A stretch of 64,000 bases of DNA from Blastomussa wellsi (GCA_947652115.1 OX393570.1:11250438-11314437); one strand, 5' to 3'; shown: positions 1 to 11,279, counted from the first letter of the stretch. Translations and numbers: made by a program. Notes: generated from the sequence alone by a model not told the origin.

Positions 1-1047
1 ATTCTTCGAAATACGAACTACAAGAAGTGCCAGGAATTGCCCAACAGCGGAAAATATCTGCACTTTCGACAAGAAACCGAGAGAAAGTTCTAGAGGAGCT
101 TTGATACGCCTGCTCAGCCGAGGAGTGGAAACGAGCCCACTGAGAAAGAGAAGAAAATTGGCGCAAAAAAGAGGAAGAAAACACAAAGATTCACCAAGCG
201 GAAATAGAGACCCTTCGTTTGTACGCCGAGACAAAGAAAAAAATAGAAACAAAAAGCCGGGTGACCCTTGAAAAAATCTTCGGCGCTCTTGCGAAGGACA
301 CAAAAAAAGTCTCGGAGCTGGCCGCAAACAAGAAATGGAAAGTTCTTGGTTTTCTCGTGAAAGAAGAGCAATGTGGGGTTGTCTTGCAGGAACCAAGTTC
401 TTCGGGGTGTGTTTCTGTTTGGGTGACAAAAAGGTCTGCGAAAAATCCTCCACGAATGCGCGCCCTTCTTCCGCAAGGAGGAAGACAATTTTGGTCGGAA
501 ACTTATCTGGCTTGTGGCTTTCGACGGTGTCGACAAGCTTGGAGGATTGGTGTTGCAAATCGAACCCCCAAAAACCTTCCAGTCCAACGAGGGCAAAAAA
601 ATCGTGTGGAACCCAATACAAGTTCTAGAAGCCCCAGACCTTGGTCGACTCCCAATCTTGCAGGTTCTTGGGGCGAAATGCGAAGAATAGGACAAACTTT
701 GCGCAGATCTCGCCAAAACCAATTTTTCCGAAGTTTCTGCGCAAGCAAACAAAGACACGATAAAAACAACAGACTTGCTGGCGGGAGAGTACATAGCCAA
801 ACGTTTCGCAGCGACAATCTTCCGAAACTCTCTGCGAACCATTCTCTTCCTGCTCCCGCTTGGCGAAGACGGGGAACCGAAAACAGACGAAGAAACCCCA
901 ACGCACGGGTACTTCCTGGAAAGAGAGATCGAGGCAATGGGAGTCCTCCATGCGCTAAAAAAAAGAAAAACCCCATTGCATTGCCGGCTTGGGGAGGAGA
1001 AAACGACACCGAGCAAGAAAAAAAGCCGCCGTGTTGCCCTGGCGTAG
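1..1047 (+). pseudogene. C-terminal part of replication-initiator-like gene, locus A plus arm
   Basis: The reading frame matches the C-terminal third of the large protein encoded at 18659-21337 and ends at the same place with a serine/arginine-rich tail. The window opens inside the gene. In-frame TGA codons at 102-104 and 141-143 break it. At the first, the sister copies have CGA or CGC, which suggests CpG decay. The same segment occurs inverted at 2023-2971, so this is one arm of a large inverted repeat. The segment is charged and helical, rich in Glu, Lys and Arg, followed by a globular part I do not recognise. The dead frame is seen directly; the functional label comes from the N-terminal half of the other copies. 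Confidence 0.6.
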
Positions 1048-1049
1048 AC

Positions 1050-1300
1050 CGGTCAAATCGCAACAACCAATCCACCTTTGGTGCAGAAAACAAAACTCCC
1101 CCAGCAAGCAACAACAAAAAGCTCTCCAGTCCCCAGTCCAACCATTTTTCTGCAGTCTCTGCATCGACATGTCCAACAATGTTGGCCGGATTGTCTTCCA
1201 TCGAGGTGCAGAACTTGCCAAGAGCTCTCCAATCCTTCCAGCAGACTTTGTCTTCTTGCTGCTCGTACTCTTTCTTTCGGGTATGGAATTGGTGGAAAGG
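1050..1300 (-). pseudogene. Small single-membrane-segment protein, locus A copy (cut by gap)
   Basis: A minus-strand frame contains charged sequence (RKKEYEQQEDK, then KDWRALGKFC), the motif DAETAEKWLDWGL and a hydrophobic stretch FLLLLAGGVLFSA that could span a membrane. A near-identical copy lies at 21330-21640, where one extra G shifts the frame before the hydrophobic stretch. The start is lost in the run of N at 1301-1500. It lies between the divergent arms of the replication-initiator-like gene, as in the second locus. I do not recognise the family. Conservation in two loci makes a real element gene more likely than a chance frame. Confidence 0.4.
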
Positions 1301-1500
1301 NNNNNNNNNNNNNNNNNNNNNNNNNNNNNNNNNNNNNNNNNNNNNNNNNNNNNNNNNNNNNNNNNNNNNNNNNNNNNNNNNNNNNNNNNNNNNNNNNNNN
1401 NNNNNNNNNNNNNNNNNNNNNNNNNNNNNNNNNNNNNNNNNNNNNNNNNNNNNNNNNNNNNNNNNNNNNNNNNNNNNNNNNNNNNNNNNNNNNNNNNNNN
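1301..1500. other. Assembly gap of 200 N
   Basis: Exactly 200 undetermined bases, a common placeholder length. The gap sits at the centre of the locus A inverted repeat, where palindromic DNA is hard to assemble, so the true spacing is unknown. Confidence 0.99.
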
Positions 1501-1945
1501 CCTTCGCTATTTTGTTCCAATTCCTCTTCCAACCCCTGCAAATCTTCCACAATCTCCTCCACATCTTCGAAGTGGCTTTCTTGGGTCTCCAACAACAAAT
1601 CCATATTTTTCTGCAGGTCCTGCACGCCGGCCAGGATCTGCGGCAGAAGAACATCCTGCCAATTTTCGGTTTCTGCGGTTTCTGCAGGCTTTGCTGACCT
1701 TGCAGCCGCGGTTTCTGCGGTTTCTGCAGGCTTTGCTGACCTTGCAGCCGTGGTTTCTGCTGTTGCAGTCCTTGCCGTCGATATTTCTGTTTCTGCTGTT
1801 TCGGTTGGTTTGGAGGTTTTTCCATCGAAAACGCCTCCTTCTCTCCAATACCGAATTTCTTTTGTACCTCCTTGGGTGCTAGTGTTCCTCTTGCAGCGAC
1901 AATTTCTCGAATTTCTTCGGGCGAAAGCGCTTTGGCAGAAGGCAT
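1501..1945 (-). pseudogene. Helix-turn-helix / coiled-coil protein, locus A copy
   Basis: The ATG at 1945 opens a frame with LSPEEIREIVAARG and APKEVQKKFGIG, which looks like a resolvase-type helix-turn-helix. A deletion just after FGIG shifts the frame relative to the copy at 21663-22355. The next part, in another frame, is an Ala/Glu/Lys-rich tandem repeat (unit close to RSAKPAETAETA, seen as duplicated 36-39-bp units at about 1665-1750). Then comes an amphipathic coiled coil with FEDVEEIVEDLQGLEEEL. The gene enters the N gap, so its membrane end is not visible. Role inferred only: DNA binding at one end and membrane or oligomer contact at the other. Confidence 0.5.
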
Positions 1946-2022
1946 TGCAGGTATTTTTGCAAGTATATTCCTGCGGGCACCATATCCAAATAGAAAATTT
2001 GGAATCCCAATTGGAATTTGTA

Positions 2023-4128
2023 GCGCATGGAGGCCTCCCATTGCCTCGATCTCTCTTTCCAGGAAGTACCCGTGCGTTGGGGTTTCTTTGTCTGTTTTCG
2101 GTTCCCCGTCTTTGCCAAGCGGGAGCAGGAAGAGAATGGTCCGCGGAGAGTTTTCGGAAGATTGTCGCTGCGAAACGTTTGGCTATCTACTCTCCCGCCA
2201 GCAAGTCTGTTGTTTTTTTCATGTCTTTGTTTGCTGACACAGAAACTTCGGAAAAATTGGTTTTGGCGAGATCTGCGCAAGGTTTGTCGTATTCTTCGCA
2301 TTTTGCCCCAAGAACCTGCAAGATTGGGAGTCGACCAGGGTCTGGGGCTTCTAGAACTTGTATTGGGTTCCACACGATTTTTTTGCCCTCGTTTGACTGG
2401 AAGGTTTTCGGGGGTTCCATTTGCAACACCAACCCTCCAAGCTTGTCGACACCGTCGAAAGCCACAAGCCAAGAAAGTTTCCGACCAAAATTGTCTTCCT
2501 CCTTGCGGAAGAAGGGCGCGCATTCGTGGAGGATTTTCCCAGACCTTTTGTCACCCAAACAGAAACACACCCGAAGAACTTGGTTCCTGCAAGACAACCC
2601 GACATTGCTCTTTTTTCGCGCGAAAACCAAGAACTTTCCATTTCTTGTTTGCGGCCAGCTCCGAGACTTTTTTTGTGTCCTTCGCGCCGAAGATTTTTTC
2701 GAGGGTCACCGCCTTTTTGTTTCTATTTTTTTCTTTGTCTCGGCGTACAAACGAAGGGCCTCTATTTCCGCTTGGCGAATCTTGTGTGTGTTCGTCCTCT
2801 TTTTTGCGCCGATTTTCTTTTTCTTTCCTAGTGGGCTCGTTTCCACTCCTCGGCTGTGCGGGCGTATCGAAGCTCCTCTAGAACTTTCTCTCGGTTACTT
2901 GTCGAAAGCGCAGATATTTTCCGCTGTTGGGCGATTTCTGGCACTTCTTGTAGTTCGTATTTCGAAGAATCGTTGCCGATGGCGTGGCATTTTTTGGTCC
3001 GCCATTCCCACACGATCTTGTCTGTTGGCGGCAGAAGTGTTGGTAGGTTGCCTCCGTTTGGGTGGAGCTGCGTCGTTTTTTTGCTCGCTGCAAGGATGGT
3101 GCGGCCGTTTGTGTCTTTCTGGTAGCAGCGGAGCGGTCCGAGCTCCACCCCTTCGTCGGCGGCGGCCAGAATGTTGACCCGGAAAATCCGGCAAGAAGTC
3201 CCCTGCCACCCACTGCACTGCTTTTTCCCACTTGGTTGGGTCCTCGACGTTCGCTGGGGTGGGGCGCACGTAGACTCCAAAGATCCGGCCTGTTGTCGTG
3301 TGGCCGCCCCACGCGACGAAGATGCGGCCTTGTGGTCTGTCCGCGAGAACAAGGCACCTGTCGAGGGTGGCGGCGAGGTTTTGCCACTGCTTGCTGGGCG
3401 GTTGGACCACAAAGAGAGCTTGTTCGTCGCCGTTGACAGAAACCCGCGCCAAGACATTCTTGATGCAGGTGACAGCTTTCTCGTTCGATAGTTCGTCGAG
3501 TGGGAGGCCGTACAAAGTGTTTTCGATTCGAGTACAACCTTGGGCTTGCACGTCTGGTGGCGCGGATTGTGCTGTTTTCCGCTTTCCCTTGCCCCACTGT
3601 GTGGACAATGTTTGTTGTGTAGCGTTTCCCCCAGACATTTTCCAAAGCTATTGCGATGTTTGCCACGACAGTTTTTGCCACGCCTTGTGGGCCCTTGGTG
3701 CAGGAGATTTTTCCTCTCTTGTAGACGCACTCCTCTCTGGAAAGATAGCCAAATACGAAGATGTCGTCGACGAAAGGCGGAAGACCAGCCAATGGCCGCA
3801 GATTCGTGCAGCCGAGGTTCCCTGCCAGATAGTCGACCTTGCCAATGTCGGCCAGAAGATTGCTTTCGTATGCGTTTTCGAGTAGCAGGTGGTGGGCAAC
3901 AGATTTCTCGCACCGCAGACCCATACTATCGAAGGTTTGTCTTGTCGCGTCGTCAACGTTCGTTGCTGCAACTTCCTGTTTTTCTACTTCGTCGTTTGCA
4001 GCGGGTGTTGCGAGGGGTGGGGGTGTTGTGGCTTCGTTTTTGGCCCCGGAGAAAAACAAAGCTACAATATTGGAAGGTTGTGGAACCACAATTCCATTGT
4101 CGAAATCCACTAGCTGTTGCGAAGTCAT
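2023..4128 (-). pseudogene. Replication-initiator-like gene, locus A minus copy
   Basis: The ATG at 4128 starts MTSQQLVDFDN, equivalent to MSAQPLVDFDN in the locus B copies. The frame stays similar through the segment ending VHTVGQGK. About 500 bp are then missing: the part holding the YTQDF and KLYNK motifs in locus B. The C-terminal half resumes in shifted frames. A TAG near 2836 lies at the codon that is TGA in the plus arm and TGG in locus B, so the two arms decayed independently. From 2971 to 2023 it mirrors 1-960. Similarity stops abruptly near 2023, where the helix-turn-helix gene begins. The gene cannot be functional. Confidence 0.65.
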
Positions 4129-4134
4129 TCTTGT

Positions 4135-4634
4135 ATACTTTTTCGGCAACCCTTTCTTTAATTGGGCAACCTTTCGACAGCCTCGGGAGACACGTTTGCG
4201 TCTTTGTTTGGGTCTTTGCTTGCGCCTTTGTTTGCACCTTTGCATGCGTCTTTGCTGGAAAGTGGTATTTGCTCGCCAATCTCGGAGACCATGCAAAGCT
4301 GCTTGTGCGAAAATTTAGGTGTTGGGGAAAAAAATCCGCTGTTCTTGCATGCATGCGCGTTTGTGCGAAAATTTGGTTGCCGAAAATTTGGGTGCCGAAA
4401 AAAAAAAGGTGCGCTTTCCCAACTTTTTCGGCAACCCTTTAAATTGGGCTATCTTTTGACAGCCTCGGGAAAATTTGGTTGCCGAAAATTTGGGTGCCGA
4501 AAAAAAAAGTGCGCTGTTTTATGCGAAAATTTGGGTGTTGGAGAAAAAAATCCGCTGTTCTTGCATGCATGCGCGTTTGTGCGAAAATTTGGTTGCTGAA
4601 AATTTGGGTGCCGAAAAAAAAAGGGCGCTCTCCT
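4135..4634. repeat. Imperfect tandem duplication beside locus A
   Basis: The block at about 4310-4423 (motifs GAAAATTTGGGTG and CCGCTGTTCTTGCATGCATG) recurs at 4521-4634. The segment near 4135-4190 with GACAGCCTCGGGA recurs at 4423-4470. A related AT-rich stretch precedes the gene in locus B. It lies between the replication-initiator-like gene and the small gene at 4838. Confidence 0.7.
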
Positions 4635-4838
4635 AAACTTTTCTTTGTTTTCTCTTGCGAACTCTAAAAGATCTTTATTGTTTGGATTTTCTTTGGATAC
4701 AATCATCCACCATACTCGTAGCCATTCCCGGTAATTACTTTGTGATATTACAAACTCGTCTTTTATTACATCCGGATCTATTTCTGGGTGCTGATCTTGT
4801 TCCAGAAATTCTTCCAGAAATTTGTTTGGTACAGCCAT
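4620..4838 (-). pseudogene. Small NYREWLRVWWM protein, locus A copy
   Basis: The ATG at 4838 begins a roughly 70-residue charged protein with the motif NYREWLRVWWM. The same motif occurs at 24250-24490, in the same position upstream of the replication-initiator-like gene. The end is lost: around 4620 the frame runs into the tandem duplication. The family is unknown to me. Conservation of position and motif in both loci indicates a gene of the same element. Several tryptophans and charged residues suggest a compact soluble helical protein, which is inference only. Confidence 0.5.
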
Positions 4839-5139
4839 GTTGTCGTATATACTTGTGCTGATATTTCTTCAAATGGAGTATAATTCTGCAACACAATATT
4901 AGAAGTGCATGCATTTCTTCAATTGGAAAAATATTTCTGCTACACAACCGCTCGCTTGGCTGGTCACGCTCTTTTGTTTACTCGTGTTTGCTTACGAGAG
5001 TGGGGAAAAAGTTATGGCAAACAAATTTCAGCTACCAAATTTGCACAAGCGGCTGCCAGACAACAAACTGCAACCAGACAACAAAATATTTTTTTTGCAA
5101 ATTTATGGTTGCTCTGGCCAAAAATGCGCCTTTTTAACA

Positions 5140-5462
5140 CACGTGGTTCTGCGGAAGACAGATTTGTATGCTGGGCATTTGCCTCGACACATGAAGTGTG
5201 CAAAGCGAGCTTCGTTTTGTCGAGGCTTAATGCCCTGCATACAAATCTGTCACCCTCACTTGGCTGGTCACGCTCTTTTGTTTACTTGTGTTTGCTTAAT
5301 TATTTGCTTTCACACACAAATTCCATGGTGGTTCTGCGAAAGATTTGTATGCAGGGCATTACAAAGCCTCGACACAAACGAAGTGAGCAAAGCGAGCTCG
5401 TTTGTGTCGAGGGTTTGTAATGCCCTACATACAAATTTGTCGCAGAACCACCATGGAATTTG
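5140..5462. repeat. Two related hairpin-forming palindromes
   Basis: 5317-5462 is a nearly perfect inverted repeat. Its left end CAAATTCCATGGTGGTTCTG is matched by the reverse complement at the right end, with a short centre containing GAGCAAAGCGAGC. 5140-5250 is a looser relative built from the same words (GATTTGTATG, CCTCGACA, TGCCCTGCATAC). Such structures fit a foldback MITE family. No protein is encoded. Confidence 0.75.
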
Positions 5463-7189
5463 TCTGTGGTCACATAGAGCTCGTTTCACAAAATACAGAT
5501 CTGTAATTTGCGAAACACAGCACTTCTGACTTTTTGGCCCAGCACCTTTGTTCAAACACTGCATCGAGTTGTATTTAAGAGAAGTGTTAACGAATGCTAG
5601 GAAATCGATGAAGAGCTCGTTTTGCAAAATACAGATCTTACACTTGCGGTGTTCTATTCCTGTTTTAGGTTATCACACAGGAAAATTTGACAGTTGTGAG
5701 ACTTGATAGTTTCCTTACTACAGGTTTATTAATTAACCGCACGGCCCTGAGCCAGCGCAGTTCTTAATTCAAAATGCACTGGTTTCCAAACGAAGCATGC
5801 TATTGAGCTGAAAAGTTGTAAGCAAACATAAAATTGGCACCTCTTCTGCCTGATGAGGATAAAAACTTTAGTGGCTCTTTAATTTTGGGTTTTAAAATGT
5901 CAAGAATAAGTAGTATTAATTATAGTAACTAATTGAACCTTTTTACATGTTCTTGTTTCGAAAATGAATTGTGACTTGTCCGGGTTTTTTTATTCTTTTG
6001 TAATTAGCTTCAGTTGTTAGGTGACTGCCTTTCGTGTTCATGGGTCCCGTTGGACAAGCTGAGCGCCATGTCAGTCTGCAACTTGTGGCAATAGCTTCGA
6101 GCGACTTGCACTAGGGGACGACGATTCTTTTTCTCCCCCCCCCCCCCCCCCGGAACAAGACCACTTAAAACAATTCCTCATCCCCGGGCCGAAAGGGCTG
6201 GACTTGTCCCAGGAGTTGCCCGGGGGAGGGTTACAGGTAAAATTGAACCACGCATTAACATATAACATATAATATTTTTTGAACGAAAGCTGTAACAGTC
6301 GAGAAATCGGAGTTCGTTTATCAGTCACTTTCCCGATATTATGCTTCACCAGGGCACATGGATACAGGGACGTACTTTTTGTTCAATTTTCCAATATTGT
6401 CAGAACCAGAATCACCGAATCACAAAACAGCAAAAAATAAAAATAACCATATGTGACTTCTTCTTCCGCCATTTCGTGTCCGGTGAGAGATTTTGACCAT
6501 GTGATCACTTTCGCAGGAAAATAAGATAATCGGTTTCGATGCATAGCGGTCACGCAACAAATAAGTACAAAAAACAAACATAAACATCCTCACCCTGGAC
6601 CCGATTCCGGCCGTGGCCTCAACCCTGAGTCTGCGTTTTACCGACACCCATGAAAAATTGCTTTTTGAATGAAGCAAAATCTTTCTCTTTCAATTTTTTT
6701 ATCAGATAATTTAACGTTCTACCAGTTATCTTCGGTCTTGGAAAAAAAGAAACGCATTTCAAATATTTTTTGGAGAAATCAAAAAGTATCATGTTACTGA
6801 GCTAAAAGCAAATCGAAGTTTCTGTCTGCTTATCTTCTCATATTTGGCAAGCAAATATGAGCAGATACCTGCAGGACTAATGTTATGTAATGTATGTAGA
6901 TGACCAGAAACATTTAATGTTTTCAAAAAAAAAATGTTTCCCAGTTTGCTACATTTTTCGCCCGAGAGGAGCAACAATTTGTCCGCAGAAATGTCCTCGT
7001 TTGCCATGGCCATAAGTGTTGTACATGTTCAGTTGTAGATAACAATCTGCACTATGAGATTGTCTCCCTAGTGGATAATTGCATTTTTACATACATGGAG
7101 AAAGGCAGAACAGAATCAATTTGTGGAACCATCTCCACAAAACGTATTTGAGAAATCATTGTTGTTATCATGTTAAAAAAATGGAAGAA
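5463..7189. other. No gene recognised; poly-C run
   Basis: I see no supported coding sequence here. The stretch includes a run of 18 C at about 6137-6154 followed by GG, and otherwise ordinary AT-rich DNA. Short open frames lack family motifs and look random. Confidence 0.6.
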
Positions 7190-7575
7190 ATGAAACACTG
7201 ATGACAGGCAATCCTCTTTGGAATCTGTTACAAATCGTTTCCTTCCATGGCCAAATACCCAGTATGGCGGGAGATGTTTTGCATCCAATTCCCCAATATA
7301 CGGAGCTATTAAACTATTCCACGCTTTTTCTCTCATTGATTGCGCACTGCTGCCCACCAAAGGAGTTTCCTCGGTGTAAGAAGTGCCAGGCATCCCGCTC
7401 TGTTTGTGCTGCATTGTTTACATTTCATACTGTTCGCCACTATGGAAGGGTGTCGATGCAGAGCCAGGCTGAAATGGACGGGTAGTATTGACTCTTCTTC
7501 GTCGTCATCGTCATCGTGGTCAATAGCATGGTCAAGTACGGGGTCGTTGTAACCAAAGTGTCCACCTTCTGCCAT
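7190..7575 (-). pseudogene. Acidic Polinton-type accessory gene
   Basis: The ATG at 7575 starts MAEGGHFGYNDPVLDHAIDH, which leads into an Asp/Glu run. A frameshift near 7490 moves the rest to another frame: a Ser/Thr/Pro-rich linker, then YTEETPLVGSS, then REKAWNSL. At least one stop falls between these parts. The gene is divergent from the capsid gene, and the two start codons are only 36 bp apart, so they probably shared a promoter. I believe this is a conserved companion of capsid genes in cnidarian Polinton-like elements, possibly a minor virion protein, but no domain is diagnostic. Confidence 0.45.
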
Positions 7576-7610
7576 TGTATATTAAACAAAAATATTTTTG
7601 ATTCCTATAG

Positions 7611-8819
7611 ATGATGGCGGTGCAAGCAAACCTTCGGCCAACACACAACGAGAAAAATCTTGGCGCGATGAAAGCCGAGCGTGCAGTAAAATGTATCACC
7701 TTTGATCGTAGCGACGCCAGCCCCAGCGAGACTGGTGGACGTTTCGGTGCTCAAGCTGAATGAGAATGAGGTCCTTGTCCCCAGCTCGCTCGCACTGCTC
7801 TTCAACATCGACTTGTCTGGAGGGCATGCCAACAACTTCCTCGTTTAAAACGTTGTGTGTGCTCTGGTCGACAAGCTGGTTGTGAAGTACGCGGGCACCA
7901 TACTGCAGGACACAGTGGGGTATGACACCGTCAAGATCTGGGAGGACTTTTTCCTCTCACAGCAGGAGCGGGACAACATGCTGCTGGACGGCATTCAGAG
8001 TGAGGACCTTTGCAAGATCTGCTCAAACTCTGGGGATAAGAAAACCACTGGTATTGCCACGGAAAAAGCACTGAACAATGTTTTCGGAACGAAACACCGA
8101 ATCAGACTGGACCACCAGATTCTGACCGACCGAGTCTTTTACCCCCAAGCTCTTTACGATGACCTCGTGTTTGAGTTGACACTTCCGCCGGCCTCACAGG
8201 TGTTCAAAGGCTCTGACCCAACAAAACTGAAATACACGCTGACCAACATCCAGCTCGAGTACGAAATGATCACAAGCAAGACTCTGGCTGACAACGCACA
8301 CAGCGTTTATTCCGCTGGCAAGGAATTCATGTATGATCATGTGACGTTGGCTGAGGTGGTCACCTTCAAAAAGGCATGGAAACAAGGATTAACCTCCGAG
8401 TGAACCCCCAGAGAAGGTCCCTTGAAGGCATCCTTCTCCTCTTTGTTAAGCCATATGTCGCTGGCACCAGGATTCAGAAAAGTACCTCAATCCTGACCTG
8501 ACGAAAGTCAGCATTACGGTGAACGGCTCACCCAACATGCCGTGCAACAACGGCATCGAAGGTAAGGACATTTGGGAGGAAGCCAGCCACTTCTTTGTCA
8601 AAACAAAAACGCCGCACATGAATCTGACGAAGTTCTACACCGATGACAAGTTCAGGCTTTTGATCGATTTGCGCTCAATGGCAGATCAGTCGATGCACGG
8701 CAGTGGCACGCGCCTCGTGAACACCAAAGTGGATCAGGCAATGTGAACTGCCACCTCTTTGTTATCAGTGACTCGCAGATGAACATATTGGGACAGCAAT
8801 TAGAATCTGTGCAATACTG
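7611..8819 (+). pseudogene. Polinton/adintovirus-like major capsid protein (broken)
   Basis: Consecutive frames resemble the double jelly-roll major capsid protein of Polinton-type elements. The ATGATG at 7611 begins the N-terminal part. Later pieces carry RIRLDHQILTDRVFYPQALY, LTNIQLEYEMI and VYSAGKEF, typical of the first jelly roll. The C-terminal piece includes ITVNGSPN and MNILGQQLESVQY at the very end. At least four frame changes and a stop after 8403 show it is dead. The length, roughly 400 residues, is rather short for the family, so internal loss is possible. The capsid gene is directly followed by a packaging ATPase. This is an old virus-like insertion and I describe only its visible pieces. 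Confidence 0.7.
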
Positions 8820-8827
8820 ATGTAGAA

Positions 8828-9002
8828 ATGAACCTGAGCAACATCCCGTTCAACGCTCACATTGTTGGTCCGACAAATTCAGGCAAATCAAGGTTTGTGG
8901 TGGACCGGTTTGACTACATCATGCTCATGTGCCCGACATCCGCGCACAACAAAACCTACCACCGAATGGGTGAAGATGATCCACAAATGTTTGACACACA
9001 AA
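8828..9002 (+). pseudogene. A32/FtsK-HerA-type packaging ATPase, N-terminal fragment
   Basis: The ATG at 8828 begins MNLSNIPFNAHIVGPTNSGK, which contains a Walker A motif (GPTNSGKS), then YIMLMCPTSAHNKTY. This matches the start of the genome-packaging ATPase of Polinton-like elements. The frame is cut near 9000, where a GTGCACCAA minisatellite begins, so Walker B and the rest are absent. It lies 9 bp after the end of the capsid gene, as expected for a capsid-packaging block. Confidence 0.65.
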
Positions 9003-9059
9003 AAAGGGAGGGGTTCTGGCACACCCCCCTATAAACAAATTTTCACATTTCTGGCACAC

Positions 9060-9312
9060 TATGCACAGCGGTTCTGGTGCACCAAAGAGAACCAATAGTG
9101 TGCCAAAGTGACCAAAGAGGACCAGTGCACCAATTTAAGATTACAGGCACACAATGCACAGCGGTTCAGGCAAAGCTGGTGCACCAAAGTGAACCAACAG
9201 TGCACCAAGTGAGCCAAAGTGAACCAACAGTGCACCAAAGAGAACCAACAGAGCACCAACAGTGCACCAACAGTGCACCAAAAGAGAACCAACAGTGAAC
9301 CAACAGTGCACC
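9060..9312. repeat. GTGCACCAA / GAACCAACA minisatellite
   Basis: About 250 bp are built from irregularly alternating short words such as CAACAGTGCACCAA, AGTGAACCAA and AGAGAACCAACA. The array starts where the ATPase gene is truncated and stops before the inverted-repeat end at 9330, so its expansion probably accompanied loss of the gene. Confidence 0.85.
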
Positions 9313-9329
9313 AGCAGCGGCGGGGCAAA

Positions 9330-9391
9330 CCAAGCGGAGGACAAACCAGCCAAGAGTCAAAGGACGGCAGAACAACAAGCGAGGGAATGGA
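9330..9391. repeat. Left inverted-repeat end, part 1
   Basis: GAGGACAAACCAGCCAAGAG and the following bases up to GGAATGGA match, in reverse complement, 24770-24830. The repeat is cut at GGAATGGA (9384-9391) by the hAT-like insertion and continues at 16407. I interpret it as a terminal or subterminal inverted repeat of the GC-rich element. Confidence 0.6.
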
Positions 9392-9419
9392 CAGTCATGT
9401 CCAATACACCCGCACTGTA

Positions 9420-9660
9420 TCGATCCGTTGAAGTCATATTCAGTTCGTTCTATTCGTACGGATCGTTTAAATGTTCTACGCTCCGTAAATTTCAAACGGA
9501 TCGTCATCCCTTCTTACGGAACGAAAAGGGCAATCAACGGTCCGTACGTTTCGCACGCATTTGGTCCGACGTGCATCTCATTAAATCGGAGGCCATGTGT
9601 GTGTGTTAACGGATCGTTCAATTCGTTCGATTCGCAATTCTTGCATCTCATTAAACCAAC
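9420..9660. repeat. Diverged satellite monomers at left end of hAT-like element
   Basis: Words such as TACGGATCG, ACGCTCCGTAAA and GCATCTCATTAA repeat the elements of the 15190-16345 satellite in the opposite orientation and are strongly diverged. They extend the terminal inverted repeat of the hAT-like element. Confidence 0.6.
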
Positions 9661-9714
9661 AGAGTGTAGTCGTGCGGCTCTTAATTCTTGCTTGGAAGGG
9701 AATACTGTATAAAC

Positions 9715-10133
9715 GTATATTATTCGTTCTAAATATGGAAAATACCAGCGATGAACACTGCATACATGTATATTCCTCGTTCTAAATGTGGAAAATACCA
9801 GACATGCTTTCTACCTGTGTCGAAGGAGTGCGATTCGTAATTCCTGCTTGGAAGGGAATACTGATGACATGTACATTCTTTGTAATTCTAAGTGGAAAAT
9901 ACCAGCCATGAATATAGCATACATGTGTATTCCTCGTTCTAAACGTGGAAAATACCAGGCATGCTTTCAAGCCGCGTTGAAGAAGCCGTGTTCGCGTGCG
10001 TTTCGTAATTCTTGCTCGAAAAGGAAAGTCGGCAAATACTGTATACATGTATATTCCTCGTTCTAAACGTGGAAAATACCAGCGATAAATACAGTATACG
10101 TATATTCCTCGTTCAAAATGTGGAAAATACCAG
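9715..10133. repeat. Tandem array of GTGGAAAATACCAG units (left part)
   Basis: Units contain TATTCCTCGTTCTAAA, then GTGGAAAATACCAG, then variable sequence with GTAATTCTTGCT. At least six copies of the core are visible at 50-110-bp spacing. The same family continues at 11935-12330, so the Merlin element split one array. Confidence 0.75.
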
Positions 10134-10410
10134 GGAAAAAATTCCGCACAGCCCCATACATTTATTATGCATGCTGAATGCTTAATTATGCATGCGCTTT
10201 ATTGTCTTTTTAAACAATAGATATCCCCTAAGGATTTGAATACATACATCGTTAATTGCTACTTACAGTTTGAATAAAAATGGTCTTCTCTGCTCTCTCT
10301 TTCACTTCCCCTTTCTCCCTTTTTCTTCTTCTTATTTCCTTCTCTTCTACTCCGCATTTCTCTGTCCAGATTCCCCTCGAATATTTCTTCTTTTTTCTTT
10401 TTTTTTTTTT

Positions 10411-10505
10411 ACCACAGTAAGCCTCGAACCCCCGCCCTTCACCTACCTTCATTACCGTTGTCGGATTACCAGTCCATCATCTATACCACTACACCACGAG
10501 GTTCA
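10411..10505 (-). repeat. tRNA-like (SINE-head-like) sequence with A tail
   Basis: Read on the minus strand it has an A-box-like TGGTGTAGTGG and a B-box-like GGTTCGAGGC at tRNA spacing with a long variable part. The minus strand continues into an A-rich tract (10391-10410). The acceptor ends do not pair, so it is a degenerate tRNA or SINE head rather than a working tRNA gene. Confidence 0.4.
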
Positions 10506-10949
10506 GTTGGAAAACGGAGGTTTAAAATTAAATTTTATTTCTTCGTTACTTTTGTAGACAAAGAGAAATTTGCATTACAATCCTTTATTCTCTTTTTTGA
10601 TAATTCCAGCATGAAAACATGCAGAATATTACATTTCCATTGGCTCCCTTGCCAAATAAAAGGAAGTGTTTGCATTTCTCACCCTCTCGATCATTTTCTC
10701 GAATATACTAGTAGTGCAACCACAAATTATCAACCTATATTTTGCTTCATTTTTCTACGTTATCTTCTGTTTTCTTGTTGCGTCCGTTCTTCGTCAATTT
10801 TTCGTCGTTTCCCGTTTCCTGTGTACTGTTATGTCGTTGACGTCCATAAATCTGTTCACGCTGTTCTACATAAACTCAGAACACGGCTGGTGCATACAGT
10901 GGTACAAGGAACACAACCTGGTCGCGTTGTCCACGAGAAGCCTGAAATA

Positions 10950-11279
10950 ATACGTAGAGAGCAGAGATAAAGATACTCTCTTGCCCACCATTCGTGCTCA
11001 AATATTGCCTAGAACACGCGTGATGACCGACATGTGTAAAGCTTACGATTGCCTCAATGACGAGGGCTATAGTCGCCTCATAGTTAACCACAGCCTAAAC
11101 TTCATAGACCCAGACACAGGTGCGCACACACAGTGCATTGAAAATACATGGTGGGGAATAAAGATCTCTTCGAAAGCTACCTAAAGGAGTGGTTGTGGCG
11201 TAAGCACTATGGAGAGGATCCTTTTGGTAACATAATCAAGCATATCGCCGATCTTTATGAAGTCCGCAAGGACGCATAA
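10950..11279 (+). pseudogene. Merlin transposase C-terminal fragment
   Basis: The frame from about 10981 reads TDMCKAYDCLNDEGYSRLIV, then VNHSLNFIDPDTGAHTQ and IENTWWGIK. This is the hallmark of the IS1595/ISXO2-like DDE transposase domain used by Merlin. A frameshift near 11170 moves the rest to another frame, with EWLWRKHYGEDPFG and a stop at 11277-11279. The N-terminal half, with the first catalytic Asp, is not readable. It sits inside a TIR-bounded element of the expected size and its frame is dead. Confidence 0.75.

Noticed and set aside
219..1697. Open frames running through the N gap
   Set aside because: They exist only because undetermined bases cannot hold stop codons; the two sides are different genes.
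9060..9312. Protein-coding repeat region rich in Asn, Gln, Thr and Pro
   Set aside because: Several frames are open because the minisatellite lacks stop words; none has a coding context.
10950..11279. Bacterial IS1595 transposase from contamination
   Set aside because: The fragment lies in an element with TIRs and an 8-bp duplication inside animal repeats; Merlin is the eukaryotic form of the same family.
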